Source: Littorina saxatilis
Lineage: Eukaryota > Mollusca > Gastropoda > Littorinimorpha > Littorinidae
DNA: 64,000 nt
NCBI RefSeq assembly: GCF_037325665.1
Contig: NC_090247.1
Location: forward strand, 24,111,680-24,175,679
Direction: 5' to 3'
In this document: positions 32,617-43,581 of the stretch, piece by piece
How positions within the stretch are numbered: the first letter of the stretch is position 1
How the letters are laid out: every line of letters begins with the position of its first letter
Position numbers and translations under genes: made by a program
The notes under the pieces: model-generated
Seen by the model: only the letters and a program-made list of their open reading frames with translations
Told to the model about the DNA's origin: nothing
The model's database searches: none

Positions 32617-35260
32617 TTAACTCTTAACGCCCTATAAGGGTTTTAGTAGGTCTTAAGGCTAAATCCCATAAGGATTTGGGAATTTTTGTCAAAAATATGG
32701 CTGCTCCACTAAAAAAATCATTAAAAAATGATTTGAGAACAGATTTTGATTTGTTTTTTTGCTATAAGTAAAGGAATGCATACTTGTCAACTTGCAGTGT
32801 TGAAATTCATGTTAAATTTTTGTTGATTTTGTGAAAAAAATACTTTAACGGCTTTTTTCAGGTGTATTTTGTAAACAATGTTATTGAATAAATGTAAAAA
32901 TATTATAAGCATGTGTTTTGTGTGCAATGTGAGTTTTTAAATGTAAAGAACATACAATGGAAGTAAATTCATGCAGATTTGCTCACCTCCATCAAAAAAT
33001 TATCCAGGTAAAATCCAGGTAAACCAAGGTCACGATTTGAACTCTGTAGTCATATTCACTGTTCATATTTATTGCATCTGTTTGTTTACACACAACTGTT
33101 CTTCAAACATCACTTAGTGTTCATAACAGATTGGGGAAATGTCTATGCTGCTTATCATCACATGCAGGAGTTGAAACACAAGTATTGGCCACAGGTATTA
33201 TCCACAGGTATTGTCCACAGGTAAACTATAAAAAAAAAAATCCTCAAGGTCGGAGTCAGTCACTCAGTGTCACTCAGGTGAACATCTAATTTTCATAACT
33301 GTGGAACTGACCGAAACAGCCGTAGTCCTTGCACAGGGCCACACCGCACTTCACACACTCGAACGATGACTGGATCTTGTGTCCTGAAGGGGTGCGACGC
33401 GGCGTCTTGGAGCAGACTACACAGTTGCGGAGTCCCCAGGCTGTCTGGATTTTTGTTGGCTCGTGGATTGTAGGCTTCTTCATGGTTGGCCTTTCAACCT
33501 CCACATCAAGTGTTGAGTCCCTCTTCCTGCTGCTGAAGTTGTGAATAAGACTCAGGGCAACAGCCAGGTGAAAGTCGAGGTGGTTCAATGGTCTGGGCCG
33601 TGGCCCTCCTGGCGCCTCACGCTGCAAGATCCAGGCGTTGAGCATGGAGACATCGCAAACAAACCAGAACAGATACTTCCACCATTTCTTGGCTTTGCAT
33701 GTTTGCGATTCCGTAGTTGCTCCGCAGTTGGTCGTTCTTGTCCACAGCGTTGAAATGGTCTGTGTATTCCTTGATCGCAATCGGTTTGGGATATGTGACG
33801 TCAGGCTGTCCATGGCGTTGTTTTCTGGTGACTTGCGTATCTCCGACTGTGTTTGCTGTGGATAGGAGATTGACCTGACGTTTCTTCTCACACCAGCTCA
33901 CAGCCATCACTTTTCCTTTCTGCCACTTCTTCATCTGGCCACTGTTCTTGAATTTCAGTGTCTTGATGGCCACTGGTAGCCCTCGCCGATTTTTACGAAC
34001 AGTTCCACACGCATAAGTTTTTTTGCGCAACAGTATTTCCAAAAGATCAATGGAAGTAAAAAAGTTGTCAAAATACACATGGTGCTTCTTCTTGTAGAAA
34101 GGTTCCACAAGCTTGGTGACAACTCTAGTGCTGAGTGGGGCGTTGTCACCAGCTGCGTCCTTGCCTGTGTAGACGTTGAAGTCCAGCAGATAGTAGCTCT
34201 CCGAGTCAGCGATAGCCCATGCCTTTATTCCCCATTTGCATGGTTTGGATGGCAAATACTGGAGGAATGAACACCTGCCTTTAAACTTCACCATGGCTTC
34301 ATCCACAGCCATGTTCTTGTGTGGATTGTAGTGAAAAGAAAACTGTGTCTTGGCATTGTCCAGAAGGGGCCTCACTTTGTGCAGCGTGTCATGCTGTGGG
34401 CTGGTTCTTGGAGGGTTTTTAGTTGAGTCATTCAGATGAACGTATTTAGTCAGCAGTTCATATCTGTTCCTTGACATGACATTGGCAATAGTAGGCTGCC
34501 TCAGCACAGGTTGTCTGCTCCAGTAGTCCCTGTAGCTGGGCAGTTGAATCACCCCCATCAAAAAGAGGATACCCATGTAGGCCTTGATTTCATCAACTGA
34601 CGTTTCGAAAGTTTCCGCCCCCTTTTGATGAGCATACAAGTTCGTCTCTTGTACTATTTTCTCAAACATCCGCTCGGGCATCAGTTGATAAAAGTAGTCG
34701 ATCGGTTTGGCTGTGAAGTCCAATGGTGTTGTTGGCCCAACAGGGCTCTTGAAGTCTCCTTGCTCGAAATCTTCTACAACATCCTCCCAATCTCCATTTT
34801 CGTCAACATAGTCATCCGACTCACTTGAAGAAACGTCGAAAGAATCCAAATCAGACAAATCACTCGTATGCACTGTTGAAACCGAAATATCACTCTCAGG
34901 GCATCATCGCCAAGTCCAACAGCTCTATTTGCGATTAAATCGTCAATAAGTGCTCCAAACACAAAGTCTCCATCCGAATCGTCAGAGGTGCCGTCCGCCA
35001 TTATGGCCACAAAAAGTTTCAGAAAAAAATCGCAAAAAACCCCATCAGAAATAGCTTCAGAAACGTTGAAACGAAACCAGCACACGTGTGAGGTAAACAC
35101 AGGCTATACAGGAAGTGACGACACACTCTCCTTCCGCGATAGAGAGCTCTGCATCCTGTGACATCAGTTTCTATAATTAGACCGTAGCAGGCGCGGTTTC
35201 AAGCGGTTCAGGACTACAGCCCACGAGCGGAACCGCGCGGTATAGGACGTTAAGAGTTAA
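32617..35260 (-). mobile_element. piggyBac element with TTAA target sites
   Basis: TTAA flanks the element at 32617-32620 and 35257-35260. The ends CTCTTAACGCCCTATA and TATAGGACGTTAAGAG are inverted repeats with one mismatch. A transposase gene fills the right two thirds. The size (2.64 kb) and layout fit an almost intact piggyBac transposon. Confidence 0.92.
33286..35001 (-). pseudogene. piggyBac transposase (PGBD-like), two frame changes
   Basis: The enzyme excises and reinserts the element at TTAA. The ATG at 35001 opens an acidic N-terminus (MADGTSDDSDGDFVFG). The family core is clear: DYWSRQPVLRQPTIANVMSR, MAVDEAMVKFKGR (first Asp), HVYFDNFFTSIDLL (second Asp), NAVDKNDQLRSNYG (third Asp). 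The C-terminus is a cysteine-rich finger (CVVCSKTPRR, FECVKCGVALCKDYGC) ending SYEN. Length near 570 codons is normal. Frame changes near 34905 and near 33700-33730 break it, so it is a young pseudogene rather than an active transposase. Confidence 0.9.
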
Positions 35261-35264
35261 TTCA

Positions 35265-36100
35265 TCTTCTTGTAAAAACAAAGCTGTAGCGCATGTCACG
35301 ATGTGGAAGTGTCTGGTGATCGTTGTCCCTGTATCAAGGAGCATGTCTTGATTGGATTGCCTACACAATTTTGCCATGTCAGCTACTGACATTTCCATAA
35401 ATGATGTCCAGTCGGTTGTTATAGCTAAATAATCCGGTATGTTAGCCAATTGTGTCGAGTGTGTGGTGGAGTGGTTTGAAGGAACAGTTAGTGTTATTAT
35501 CTGTAACAGGTCAAAGAGAGCAACTCGGGAAGAAATGGGGATTTGGATTGTAACGTAAAGTTTATGACTATGATACGAGTACATCACCGACACACAAAAT
35601 AAAAACAATAAAAAGAACATGTAAACAGGTTCTGTGTAATGTTTTAAACAAAAAAATATCTTAATGAGGTAAGGTAAAACCACTATTTACCCCAGCCTGA
35701 TGTCATCTCTTGCCACTGAGTATGCGGAGGCGGTGTTGATGGCGGCTGAGTGTTAAAGAAGAAGATGTCCTCTTCTTCTTCTTGTTTCTTTTCTACCTTA
35801 ACTTTCTTCATTTTTGCCTCTTCTCCTTCTGGCGCTGGTCTTTTTGTCTTCTGGGTGCTGGTGCTTGGGATCGGTCTCGTCGTAGACCTGTCCCTTGCGG
35901 TCAGACCCTGACAGATGCTAATGTTACTCTTCATTTTGGGTGCAACCCCAAGTAATACAGACAATTCTTCTGGAGACAGGGTAATGCCTGTCTTAGTTGG
36001 GAACAAGTTCCCTTCAAAACTTCGTTCATACTTGTGAAAGTGAATCGAGTTTTTCCTTTAAATTTGTAACGCTGGCATACTTTTTAGGTCCTAACTTAAT
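35265..36100 (-). mobile_element. Fossil remnant, right of the piggyBac
   Basis: Protein-like minus-strand stretches: YLAITTDWTSFMEM and HFHIVTCATALFLQ close to the piggyBac, and further upstream a lysine-rich, possibly nuclear segment (KMKKVKVEKKQEEEED) preceded by FPTKTGITLSPEELSVLLG, which faintly resembles a PC4-like domain. They appear to belong to the same fossil family as the stretch at 32290-32616. Broken; the family is uncertain and possibly capsid- or envelope-bearing. Confidence 0.35.
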
Positions 36101-36355
36101 TAAACATTGTTTCTCCATCACGACAAACAACATTGCAGGATCCGACAAGGTTGGTCTGAGCCATCATGAAGAGTAGAGAGTCTTGAACAAAAACAAGCTG
36201 TGGTTCTAGCCAACTCAAACTATCAGCTAATATAGCCGATTCATGAATACGAGGTCTGAACAGTCATCGAATGAGTTAGCCATCTACTTAATATGACGAT
36301 AACAAAAATGTTGTTTTAGTCTTGATTATGATAGTATAGAGTTAGTATTACTCAA

Positions 36356-36419
36356 CCGTCGCAATATAACCTTCGTGGTTGAAAACGACGTTAAACACCA
36401 AATAAAGAAAGAAAGAAAG
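36356..36419 (+). mobile_element. Short SINE 3' module
   Basis: CGTCGCAATATAACCTTCG through the AAAGAAAG tail, the same 60-bp module as at 13696 and 38742. No clear TSD seen. Confidence 0.75.
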
Positions 36420-36589
36420 TAGTACTCAAAACCTTTCGATCCTTTTGTTTGATAGTTGGTGTGTATGTAGATTACGTATGACTAAAAATCCAGTAGTTGA
36501 CAAACTAACGTTCGTAACTCTGTGTAATAGCTGTAGTAATCATACCTAATGACCCTATTTCAACATTTTGACTCTGACTTGTAACACAG

Positions 36590-36892
36590 CTCAGTCGTCT
36601 ATACTGATTATATAAAAAACCAAAAAAAAACCGACTTAATTCCTATTTAACTAGATTGTCCATGCGCTGTCTGAAATATGTGCTAACATCATTAATATAT
36701 TTGTGATTGTTGGCTAGGGCTTGAAATAGTTGTTGTACCTTCTCATTAGTCTTCTGTACATAACTATTCATAAGCTAAAGTTGTGCCTCCTGCCCCTTCT
36801 CTAATTTTGTTTCATACCAATACATTTTATTGATATGGGTTTAAAGTGTTTATTTCGCCTTGTGTGGTCAGTCCAAAAAGGCCCGACGCCAA
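36590..36892 (-). repeat. Segment duplicated at 62940-63190
   Basis: Nearly the same sequence (TATTTGTGATTGT, GGCTTGAAATAGTTGTTG, CAGTCCAAAAAGGCCCGACG) recurs in the right block. On the minus strand both encode a short helix-rich frame (NEKVQQLFQALA). It is probably part of the fossil family flanking the minisatellite. Confidence 0.7.
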
Positions 36893-36895
36893 ATG

Positions 36896-36953
36896 AACAT
36901 AGCCTGTGGTGCTGTATTAACATAGCCTGTGGTGCTGTATTAACATAACCTGT
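36896..36953. repeat. 23-bp minisatellite, array 2
   Basis: Two to three units TGGTGCTGTATTAACATAG, cut at 36953 by the SINE insertion and resumed at 38799. Confidence 0.9.
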
Positions 36954-38166
36954 TCGCCTTCACGCGGCGGGAGTGTTTTTACCAAGCTACCCCACCCCTT
37001 TCCTTCTCTTCTTTTGTCTTATTTCTGCCTTACCAGTCCTTTCACCTATATTTCCTTCCAAGAAAACTCTTCCTACTATTCCCTGCAGTTTTCCAATTCT
37101 TTTCTTGTTGTCTTATTTCTACCTGACTGGATCCATCACCTTTATTTCACTTACCAAAAGTCTTCTTTTCCACATCCTTATTTGTTCCCCCGGACAAGAT
37201 TTTTAACTTTTTAAAAGAGATCAAGATTTTTTACAAGATTTAAAGTACCAGAAGTGAAAATGATTAATTTTTAGAACCTTCTTTTACAGTGATAGATTTG
37301 AATGTAAATAGTCTGAAACGTGGAACTTGCCACATGAAGGGAAAAGAAAATAACTGCATCGGTCTCGAATAGCAGCTAGCATCTGCTGAAGAGACATTAA
37401 ACCCCAAAAACCAAACCTTATTTCTCTGCACCCCGCATGTCGTAAGAGGCGACTAACGGATTCTGTTCCTCCTTTTACCCTTGTTAAGTGGTTCTTGTAT
37501 AGAATATAGTCAATGTTTGTAAAAATTTTAGTCAATCAGTATGTAAGAAATGTTTAGTCCTTTGTACTGGAAACTTGCATTCTCCCAGTGAGGTCATATA
37601 TTGTACTACGTTGCAAGCCCCTGGAGCAATATTTTGATTAGTGCTTTTGTGAACAAGAAACACTTAACAAGTGGCTCTACAGTAGTACCTGCCATATCCG
37701 GTCACCCATTAGTCATTGCAAAGGTGACCGCAAATATCAGGTGGCCGTTCATTACAGGCCCCCTCCTCCTAAAAAAAACACCCCAAAAACACGATCAAGT
37801 TTTCATGAAGAAAAGAAAGCGATCATCCACGAGCCGCCGATTCATTGTCTCTGTTAGTTTTGCTTTCGTTTATACATCTTAATTATTTGCGTGTTTAACT
37901 CGATCGTCCTGGCTAAGCTATTGTTTCGTATGATTCTATGTGTGTTGTTTGGATTATTATATATGTATTTGAGTGTCAGATAAACAAGTGTTTCAAACTC
38001 ACATCAGCTGTGATCGATCCGGAAGTGACTGCCGTAAATGTACATGTATGCGCATGTCTGTATTTACAGTTTGCGCATGCGTAAGTATTCATGTCGTCTG
38101 CTCGTGCTGTGCCGTCTGTGCACACAACACACACACACACACACACACACACAAAACACACACACA

Positions 38167-38208
<42 letters not shown>

Positions 38209-38798
38209 GCTGGATATTAATGATTCAAGCACTTTAAGTTTGATACTGAAGGAAGCAACCAAATACATCTATTCAAACAAACAAAAATGGAAAAAGCAAA
38301 ATCTCAGTGTAAATGTCATTCTTCACGGATGCCTCGTTGTCGCCACAACGACAGTCATTCCAAACGCTGGCGTTTGTTGAAGAAGCTGTCCAGCGTGGAC
38401 TGCTTGGTCTGTGCAACAAACTTCACTTTCTGCACTTCATGCGCCACAGACTCCATCAAGTTAAATATGTCTGGATTGCTGTGATCTGTCGCAAAGCCGC
38501 GAAAGTGACAAGTGGCCGTTAAGTGGCCGCTCCTGTCGAGTAAGAGGGGCACCTTAGGGCAAAAATCAGTGACCGTTGACCGCGTCAGACAGGTTAACGG
38601 CCATTAAGAGTCAATTATAGAAGGAAAACTCATTAGTCATGGGAAAGCTGGCTGCTCCGGGCAGGTTCACGCCCACGAAAGGGCCGGAAATGGAAGGGAC
38701 TACTGTATCCCATCTCCCCCCTTTCCCCTATCCTATCTCCCCCGTCGCGATATAACCTTCGTGGTTGAAAACGACGTTAAACACCAAATAAAGAAAGA
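36954..38798 (+). mobile_element. SINE-family insertion in the minisatellite, 15-bp TSD
   Basis: Flanked by ATTAACATAACCTGT at 36939-36953 and 38799-38813. It contains gastropod SINE blocks (GCATGTCGTAAGAGGCGACT, AACACTTAACAAGTGGCTC) and ends with CGACGTTAAACACCAAATAA and an A-rich tail. A pogo-like element sits inside it. The homologous array at 63238-63256 shows the uninterrupted site. Confidence 0.8.
37680..38705 (-). mobile_element. pogo/Tigger-like element, deleted, TA target site
   Basis: Ends CAGTAGTACCTGCCATATCC and, as complement, CAGTAGTCCCTTCCATTTCC are inverted repeats. TA flanks each side (37678-37679, 38706-38707). A minus-strand remnant at 38355-38552 ends KQSTLDSFFNKRQRLE, reminiscent of Tigger transposase C-termini. 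A CA microsatellite (about 38118-38208) lies inside. The bulk of the transposase is missing. Confidence 0.8.
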
Positions 38799-39197
38799 AT
38801 TAACATAACCTGTGGTGCTGTATTAACATGGCCTGTGGTGCTGTATTAACATGGCCTGTGGTGCTGTATGTACAGCCTGTGGTGCTGTATGAACACAGTC
38901 TGTGGTGCTGTAAGTACATAGCCTGTGGTGCTGTATGTACATAGCCTGTGGTGCTGTATGTACATAGTCTGTGGTGCTGTATGTACATAGCCTGTGGTGC
39001 TGTATGTACATAGCCTGTGGTGCTGTATGTACATAGTCTGTGGTGCTGTATGTACATAGCCTGTGGTGCTGTATGTACATAGCCTGTGGTGCTGTATGTA
39101 CATAGCCTGTGGTGCTGTATGTACATAGCCTGTGGTGCTGTATGTACAGTCTGTGGTGCTGTATGTACATAGCCTGTGGTGCTGTATGAACACAGTC
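38799..39197. repeat. 23-bp minisatellite, array 3
   Basis: About 17 units of TGGTGCTGTATGTACATAG with CCTG or TCTG spacers. The unit length is not a multiple of three and carries no stop on the minus strand, so all three minus frames stay open; the resulting frames of about 115-150 codons are by-products. Confidence 0.95.
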
Positions 39198-39388
39198 TAT
39201 CCCTTTTCCTCATCCTCTTGAGGATTTTTCGTTGAGTTTCTCCTGCATCCTCACTCATTTTTTAAAATTCATTAATGGTATACTCCATTTTGCGCTGGTT
39301 CTTTATTGTCTTGAGTTCCGCCATCACGGCGGTACTATCCTCTTGCTGTCTTATTTCTTTCTGCCTGACTTGGCAAACAAACAAACAG
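39198..39388 (-). repeat. Segment between arrays, duplicated at 63641-63828
   Basis: Near-identical to the right block. On the minus strand a short frame MSEDAGETQRKILKRMRKRD reads into the array, preceded by a polar helical frame (EIRQQEDSTAVMAELKTIKN). A third relative of the KILKRMRKRD part is at 61170-61210. Confidence 0.7.
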
Positions 39389-39389
39389 C

Positions 39390-39577
39390 CTGCGGTGCTG
39401 TATCAACATAGCCAGTGGTGCTGAATCAACATAGCCTGTGGTGCTGTATGAACATAGCCTGTGGTGCTGTATCAACATAGCCTGTGGTGCTGTATTAACA
39501 TAGCCTGTGGTGCTCTATTAACATAGCCTGTGGTGCTGTATTAACATAGCCTGTGGTGCTGTATTAACATTGCCTGT
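39390..39577. repeat. 23-bp minisatellite, array 4
   Basis: About eight units TGGTGCTGTATCAACATAG and variants. Confidence 0.95.
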
Positions 39578-39669
39578 TTATCAAAATATTTGTAATAGTG
39601 GGACCGGGGCTAAAAATGTATTTCCTTTACATCAACCACACACATATTATTCTTCAACGCTGCCTTACC

Positions 39670-39754
39670 TTTGTTTTTTGAAGATTTGGCTGACTGGCTG
39701 GAGGAGTTGTAGGCTCGGGTTTCTTTCTTTTTTGGGTCGAAAGTTCCTTTTCTG
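39670..39754 (-). CDS. Possible small exon of an unrecognised gene
   Basis: Bounded by TTTTACACGCAG and AAG|GTAAGG. It encodes a basic, serine-rich stretch (FDPKKKETRAYNSSSSQ). It may follow the frame at 39880-40134. Confidence 0.4.
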
Positions 39755-39879
39755 CGTGTAAAATATAAAACATGTTGTAAGAAATTGCGCGTTGAGAGGT
39801 AATTTTAACCGTAGAAATGTGAAGAATGTGATATCTTACAAAGTCTTGTCCTAAAAAGAAAAATTAAATATAAGTTTAA

Positions 39880-40134
39880 TGCGAAGGCAATGGTGTTGTT
39901 TTTCCCCCCACGATTGAGAGTATCGATTAGAGCTTGATGTTGTTCTGCGTTCAAATACAACGTCGATGATGCTGACATCCTTTCTTTCATCCCGCGTTGC
40001 GCCGTTTCTTCTTCTTCTTCCCATTCATCAATATCACCGCTTTCGCCATACGGAAACTGCATGGTGGTGGTGGTGGTGGTGGTGGTGGTGGTGGTGTACT
40101 TTTTTTGTCGTCGTTTTGGCGACTTAAGACCCAT
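39880..40134 (-). CDS. Possible N-terminal exon with (ACC)n tract
   Basis: The frame opens at 40134 (MGLKSPKRRQKK), passes an (ACC)n tract coding about eleven Thr, then reads MQFPYGESGDIDEWEEEEE and LYLNAEQHQALIDTLNRGG. The acidic/helical composition looks like real coding. No family recognised. No good donor is visible, so its end is uncertain. Confidence 0.4.
40061..40095. repeat. (GGT)n microsatellite
   Basis: About eleven GGT triplets, coding Thr on the minus strand if translated. Confidence 0.9.
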
Positions 40135-40139
40135 TTAGG

Positions 40140-40262
40140 TAGCCAGTCCACAGTGACTGGTGACTTACCATGTGATTGGCTACTTATCGGGTGACGGGTT
40201 ACTGAACCCTTTTTGTGAAAGGTTACTTATTTTGTGACTTGTTACCTCGATGTGACCGGCAA
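40140..40262 (+). repeat. Degenerate tandem repeat of 17-20 bp
   Basis: Units share a TGTGACNGGNNACTT core (for example GTGACTGGTGACTTACC, GTGATTGGCTACTTATC, GTGACCGGCAACTTGG), about six in a row. Confidence 0.65.
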
Positions 40263-40566
40263 CTTGGTACATGTGCCATTTTTTGTTGTCCGTCTCTATG
40301 AAGGCAAATTATTCGGTGAGGAATCTTGCACACAATCATTTCGATTCGAGCACTTTGCGTTTTGCTTCAGCGATTTTTCTGTGTTCAAGCCTAACCCGGT
40401 AATACAATTGCCTCTTTGTGTATCTCGAGAACAGATCCTGAAATCCAACACCTGCATCCCTGATCTGATCCATCACGTCTTCACATCGTATTGGCTGTTT
40501 GTCTGACAAACGTTTTTCAATCAGAGGCCAGCAAGACCGTTTAACGCGTTCACGATCCTCGCAAGT

Positions 40567-41040
40567 TCCCGCAGTGGGGCACTGCGGTTATGAAATTAAA
40601 GGCCCCTCCTGTTTTTGGAACCGCAGGAGCTTTCTAGTTTGCTGTTAGGTAGATTTTTGGTTCCTCTTTCCTGTCATGCTCTCTTTTTCTTCATGAATTC
40701 TTTTCTTTTTTCTGCCTTCTTGCTCATTCACCTGTATTTTTTCCAAAAATCTCTTCTCTTGCCGCTTGTCTCGCGATTCATGTATAGTTTAATCTGTTAG
40801 TGTTCTGATGTAAGTCCAGCAGTAGATAGGTTAAGCCTATTTTAACATACTGGAAACTGGTAATCTTCCAGTAGGTATTAATTTAGTTTTACTAAAGCCT
40901 GCTGGGACACAAGTAATGGGTTAGTGCATTTGTAAACAGGAATCGCTTGACAAGTGGCCCCCTTCATCCCCCCCTTCCTCGTCCTGATATGGCTCTGCGT
41001 AGTCGGCTGGAGGTTAAGCAACAAATAAACAAACAAACAA
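40567..41040 (+). mobile_element. Full-length gastropod SINE, copy 2, with 12-bp TSD
   Basis: Almost identical to 12649-13122. Flanked by ATCCTCGCAAGT at 40555-40566 and 41041-41052. Ends in the (AAAC)n-type tail. Confidence 0.92.
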
Positions 41041-41123
41041 ATCCTCGCAAGTGTCTTTGTACAGTTTGTTTAACAAATATTTAAAAGGTGATCCTTATTT
41101 TTTTTAATCTGTAGAAACAAGTA

Positions 41124-41286
41124 CCGTAAAAGTCGACCTATAAGACGCACCTGAGTATAAGCCGCACCCCCCGATTTTTAACAAAAAAACAGTAAAATCC
41201 ATACACAAGCTGCTCCGGCATACAAGCCGCGTCTAGAAGCAAAGTTCAAGTCAAGAAACATCGAAAGTCAACGAAAAAAAACCACA
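41124..41286 (-). mobile_element. Terminal part of a Tigger/pogo relic
   Basis: After a TA the sequence CCGTAAAAGTCGACCTATAA, then GACGCACC and AAGCCGCACC, has the style of pogo-like transposon ends. I take it as the 3' end of the element whose transposase lies at 49668-50219, separated by the BEL insertion. Confidence 0.6.
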
Positions 41287-42880
41287 TGTGCTTGCCCTTG
41301 AGTTGCTGTAAGATTTTAAGATGACTTATGTAAATTCTGGAGGATGTAATTTTGGTGCTACAAAGAACCGACGCGCTCACAAAACAAAACGAACACTAGA
41401 ACTGGAAAATTAATTAAAGTTTTATTGTGGATATGGTCATACTTGTCAATGTCATAGTAATCCGGAATCAGCTCATAAAATCAATATATAAAAAGCTAAA
41501 CATAAACATATGGAGAGCTAAGTAACCTATATAGGAGCGTGGCGGAAAAACTGATCTAAGTTTAGAATGTGAATTAAAGCTAAAATGTGAAGTAGAAATG
41601 ACTAGCTTGAGTGAGAGTGCAGAACAGTAGAGTGTGAAGCGTGGAGCATGGAGCGAGAAGCGCGGAGCGGTGGAACATGGAGCGAGAAGCGCGGAGCGGT
41701 GGAAACTGATAGAAAGAAAAAACTAAACTTAGAATTCGAAACATCAAACTAAACATCAAAGGTGTCCTAAAAACATAAACATCAAAGATGGACGTCAAAA
41801 TGGCGGCCGAAACAAGATGGCGGCAAATCAATAAAAAAAATCACCAAAGCTATCATGAACACCAAGACAAAATATGTTAGAAAACCCTACATAGAATAAA
41901 CGTAGGACACACTAGGCTAACTAAACAAGAAACAACACGCAGTGAAAGGAAAGCTGACCAACATTACAGGACGGAGAAATACAAATACGACTCGCGAACA
42001 TGAACCAAAATCTTACAGAAGGTTAGCAAACAAAAACTGGCTTAAAGTCAAATCATAATAAACCAGAACAGTCTCAGCTCTTCCCTTGCATAGATATAAA
42101 CGTAAGACAAAGAAACGGAAAGAAGACAAAGAAACGGACAGAAGACACAGAAACGGAAAGAAGTCATAAACAAAGATTCGAAACGAAAATTACACGAATT
42201 CGGTAAATAAGAGCAACAAGGAGTCAGAAATGGATACTCGCCTTTGACAGCATCAATATAACCTAAACAGGCTCAAGGCGAGCAGCTAAAACAGAACATT
42301 ACAAATTAACTTGAAAACTGGTCCCAGGAACAGAGCAAAACCCTATCTATACTAAAACACATGTAGTTCCCTGAACGGCTTCCCAACAAGTGACAACGAA
42401 TACAGGCTATCCACCACAGAGGTGAACTAAAAGTTACTACGCGTTACTACGGTTTTACTGTTGCAAAGCATGCGTCCCGTGCTATCCGGGGAAAATCTCC
42501 AGAGGCTAGCATGGTCCAGCGTGAGCCATACAGGCACATGAAATTAATATCAGAAAAACGCCGGCCACACTCGTTTATAAATTTGTTCGTTACAATATTT
42601 AACGTCAGTAAAACAAAGACAAAGGACGCTCATACCTAAAAATAAAAAAAATAAAAGATAAAGAGCGAGCTAGACCCGCACGCGAACCTACAGAGGTGGC
42701 TGCAAAATGGGAACAAATAGGGGCAAAAGTAAGATAAGATAATAAAAGTGAAAGAACAAAAAGGGGAAGCCACCACCACGGAAAGTCGTATGCGAGTCAA
42801 GCTAGAAGCATGACTAAAAAACACAAGCAAAACAAAAAGAATCTAGATACACAGAAGGCTCCTTAGCAGGGGCATTCACA
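41287..42880 (-). repeat. BEL/Pao 3' LTR
   Basis: 1,594 bp; pairs with 47958-49525 and differs from it mainly by a few small length changes. Confidence 0.9.
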
Positions 42881-43581
42881 TTCCCCCCTCGAAGACATCT
42901 TAGTCTTTACAAAAGTCGACATAAAAAATCAACAACAAAAATCATCGAATACATACGTGGTTCAAAAACAAAATCCGAAACATTACAGAATCCTTTTGGC
43001 ATTATCCAAAACGTAGCTGTTCGAAACGCACTCTCATACGTGGTTCAAAATACAAAAATCCGAAACGTTACAGAATCCTTTTGGCATTATCCAAAACGTA
43101 GCTGGTCGAAACGCACTCTCTATGAGTCTCAATCTAAAAAATCACACGTGTTCTTTCAACAAATGTAACATCATATTTCGTCGGTCCGTCACTGTCAACA
43201 TATCGTGTCAACATTATTCTTACACCTTTACATAACCCGCAACTCAGTATGAAAGACTGTAGTCGCAACCTACAAAAGAATACAAAAGAAAAACATCTTC
43301 AGTCTTCTTAATCATAAGCACAGGCATCCGCACGCGGGAAGGACTAAACAAACCGATTCATTAAGCGCTTGCCTCTGCCAAGAGCTTTCGTTCCAAAATG
43401 CGGAATCAAAAACATATATACGAAAAGGAGAAAAACCACAAAGTCACAAAAAATATTTGCATTAAGACGAAATTTTCTCCCCAAATCAAAACAGCGCCAC
43501 CTGTCAAAAAAGGCGAACGGATTACGTCAGACCAAAACATGCACAAACGGTCTGTCGAAACAGCAAAGTTCACTGGAAAAG

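Noticed and set aside
38800-39197. CRISPR-like array
   Set aside because: Units are directly abutting, there are no unique spacers, and the setting is eukaryotic.
38800-39258. Frames of 115-152 codons rich in YVHTAPQAM
   Set aside because: They are produced by a 23-bp repeat with no stop in any minus frame; three overlapping frames at once argue against a real protein.
41580-41831. Repeated frames inside the LTRs (also 42636-42830, 48251-48553, 49089-49475)
   Set aside because: They lie antisense or in non-coding LTR sequence and occur twice only because the LTRs are duplicated.
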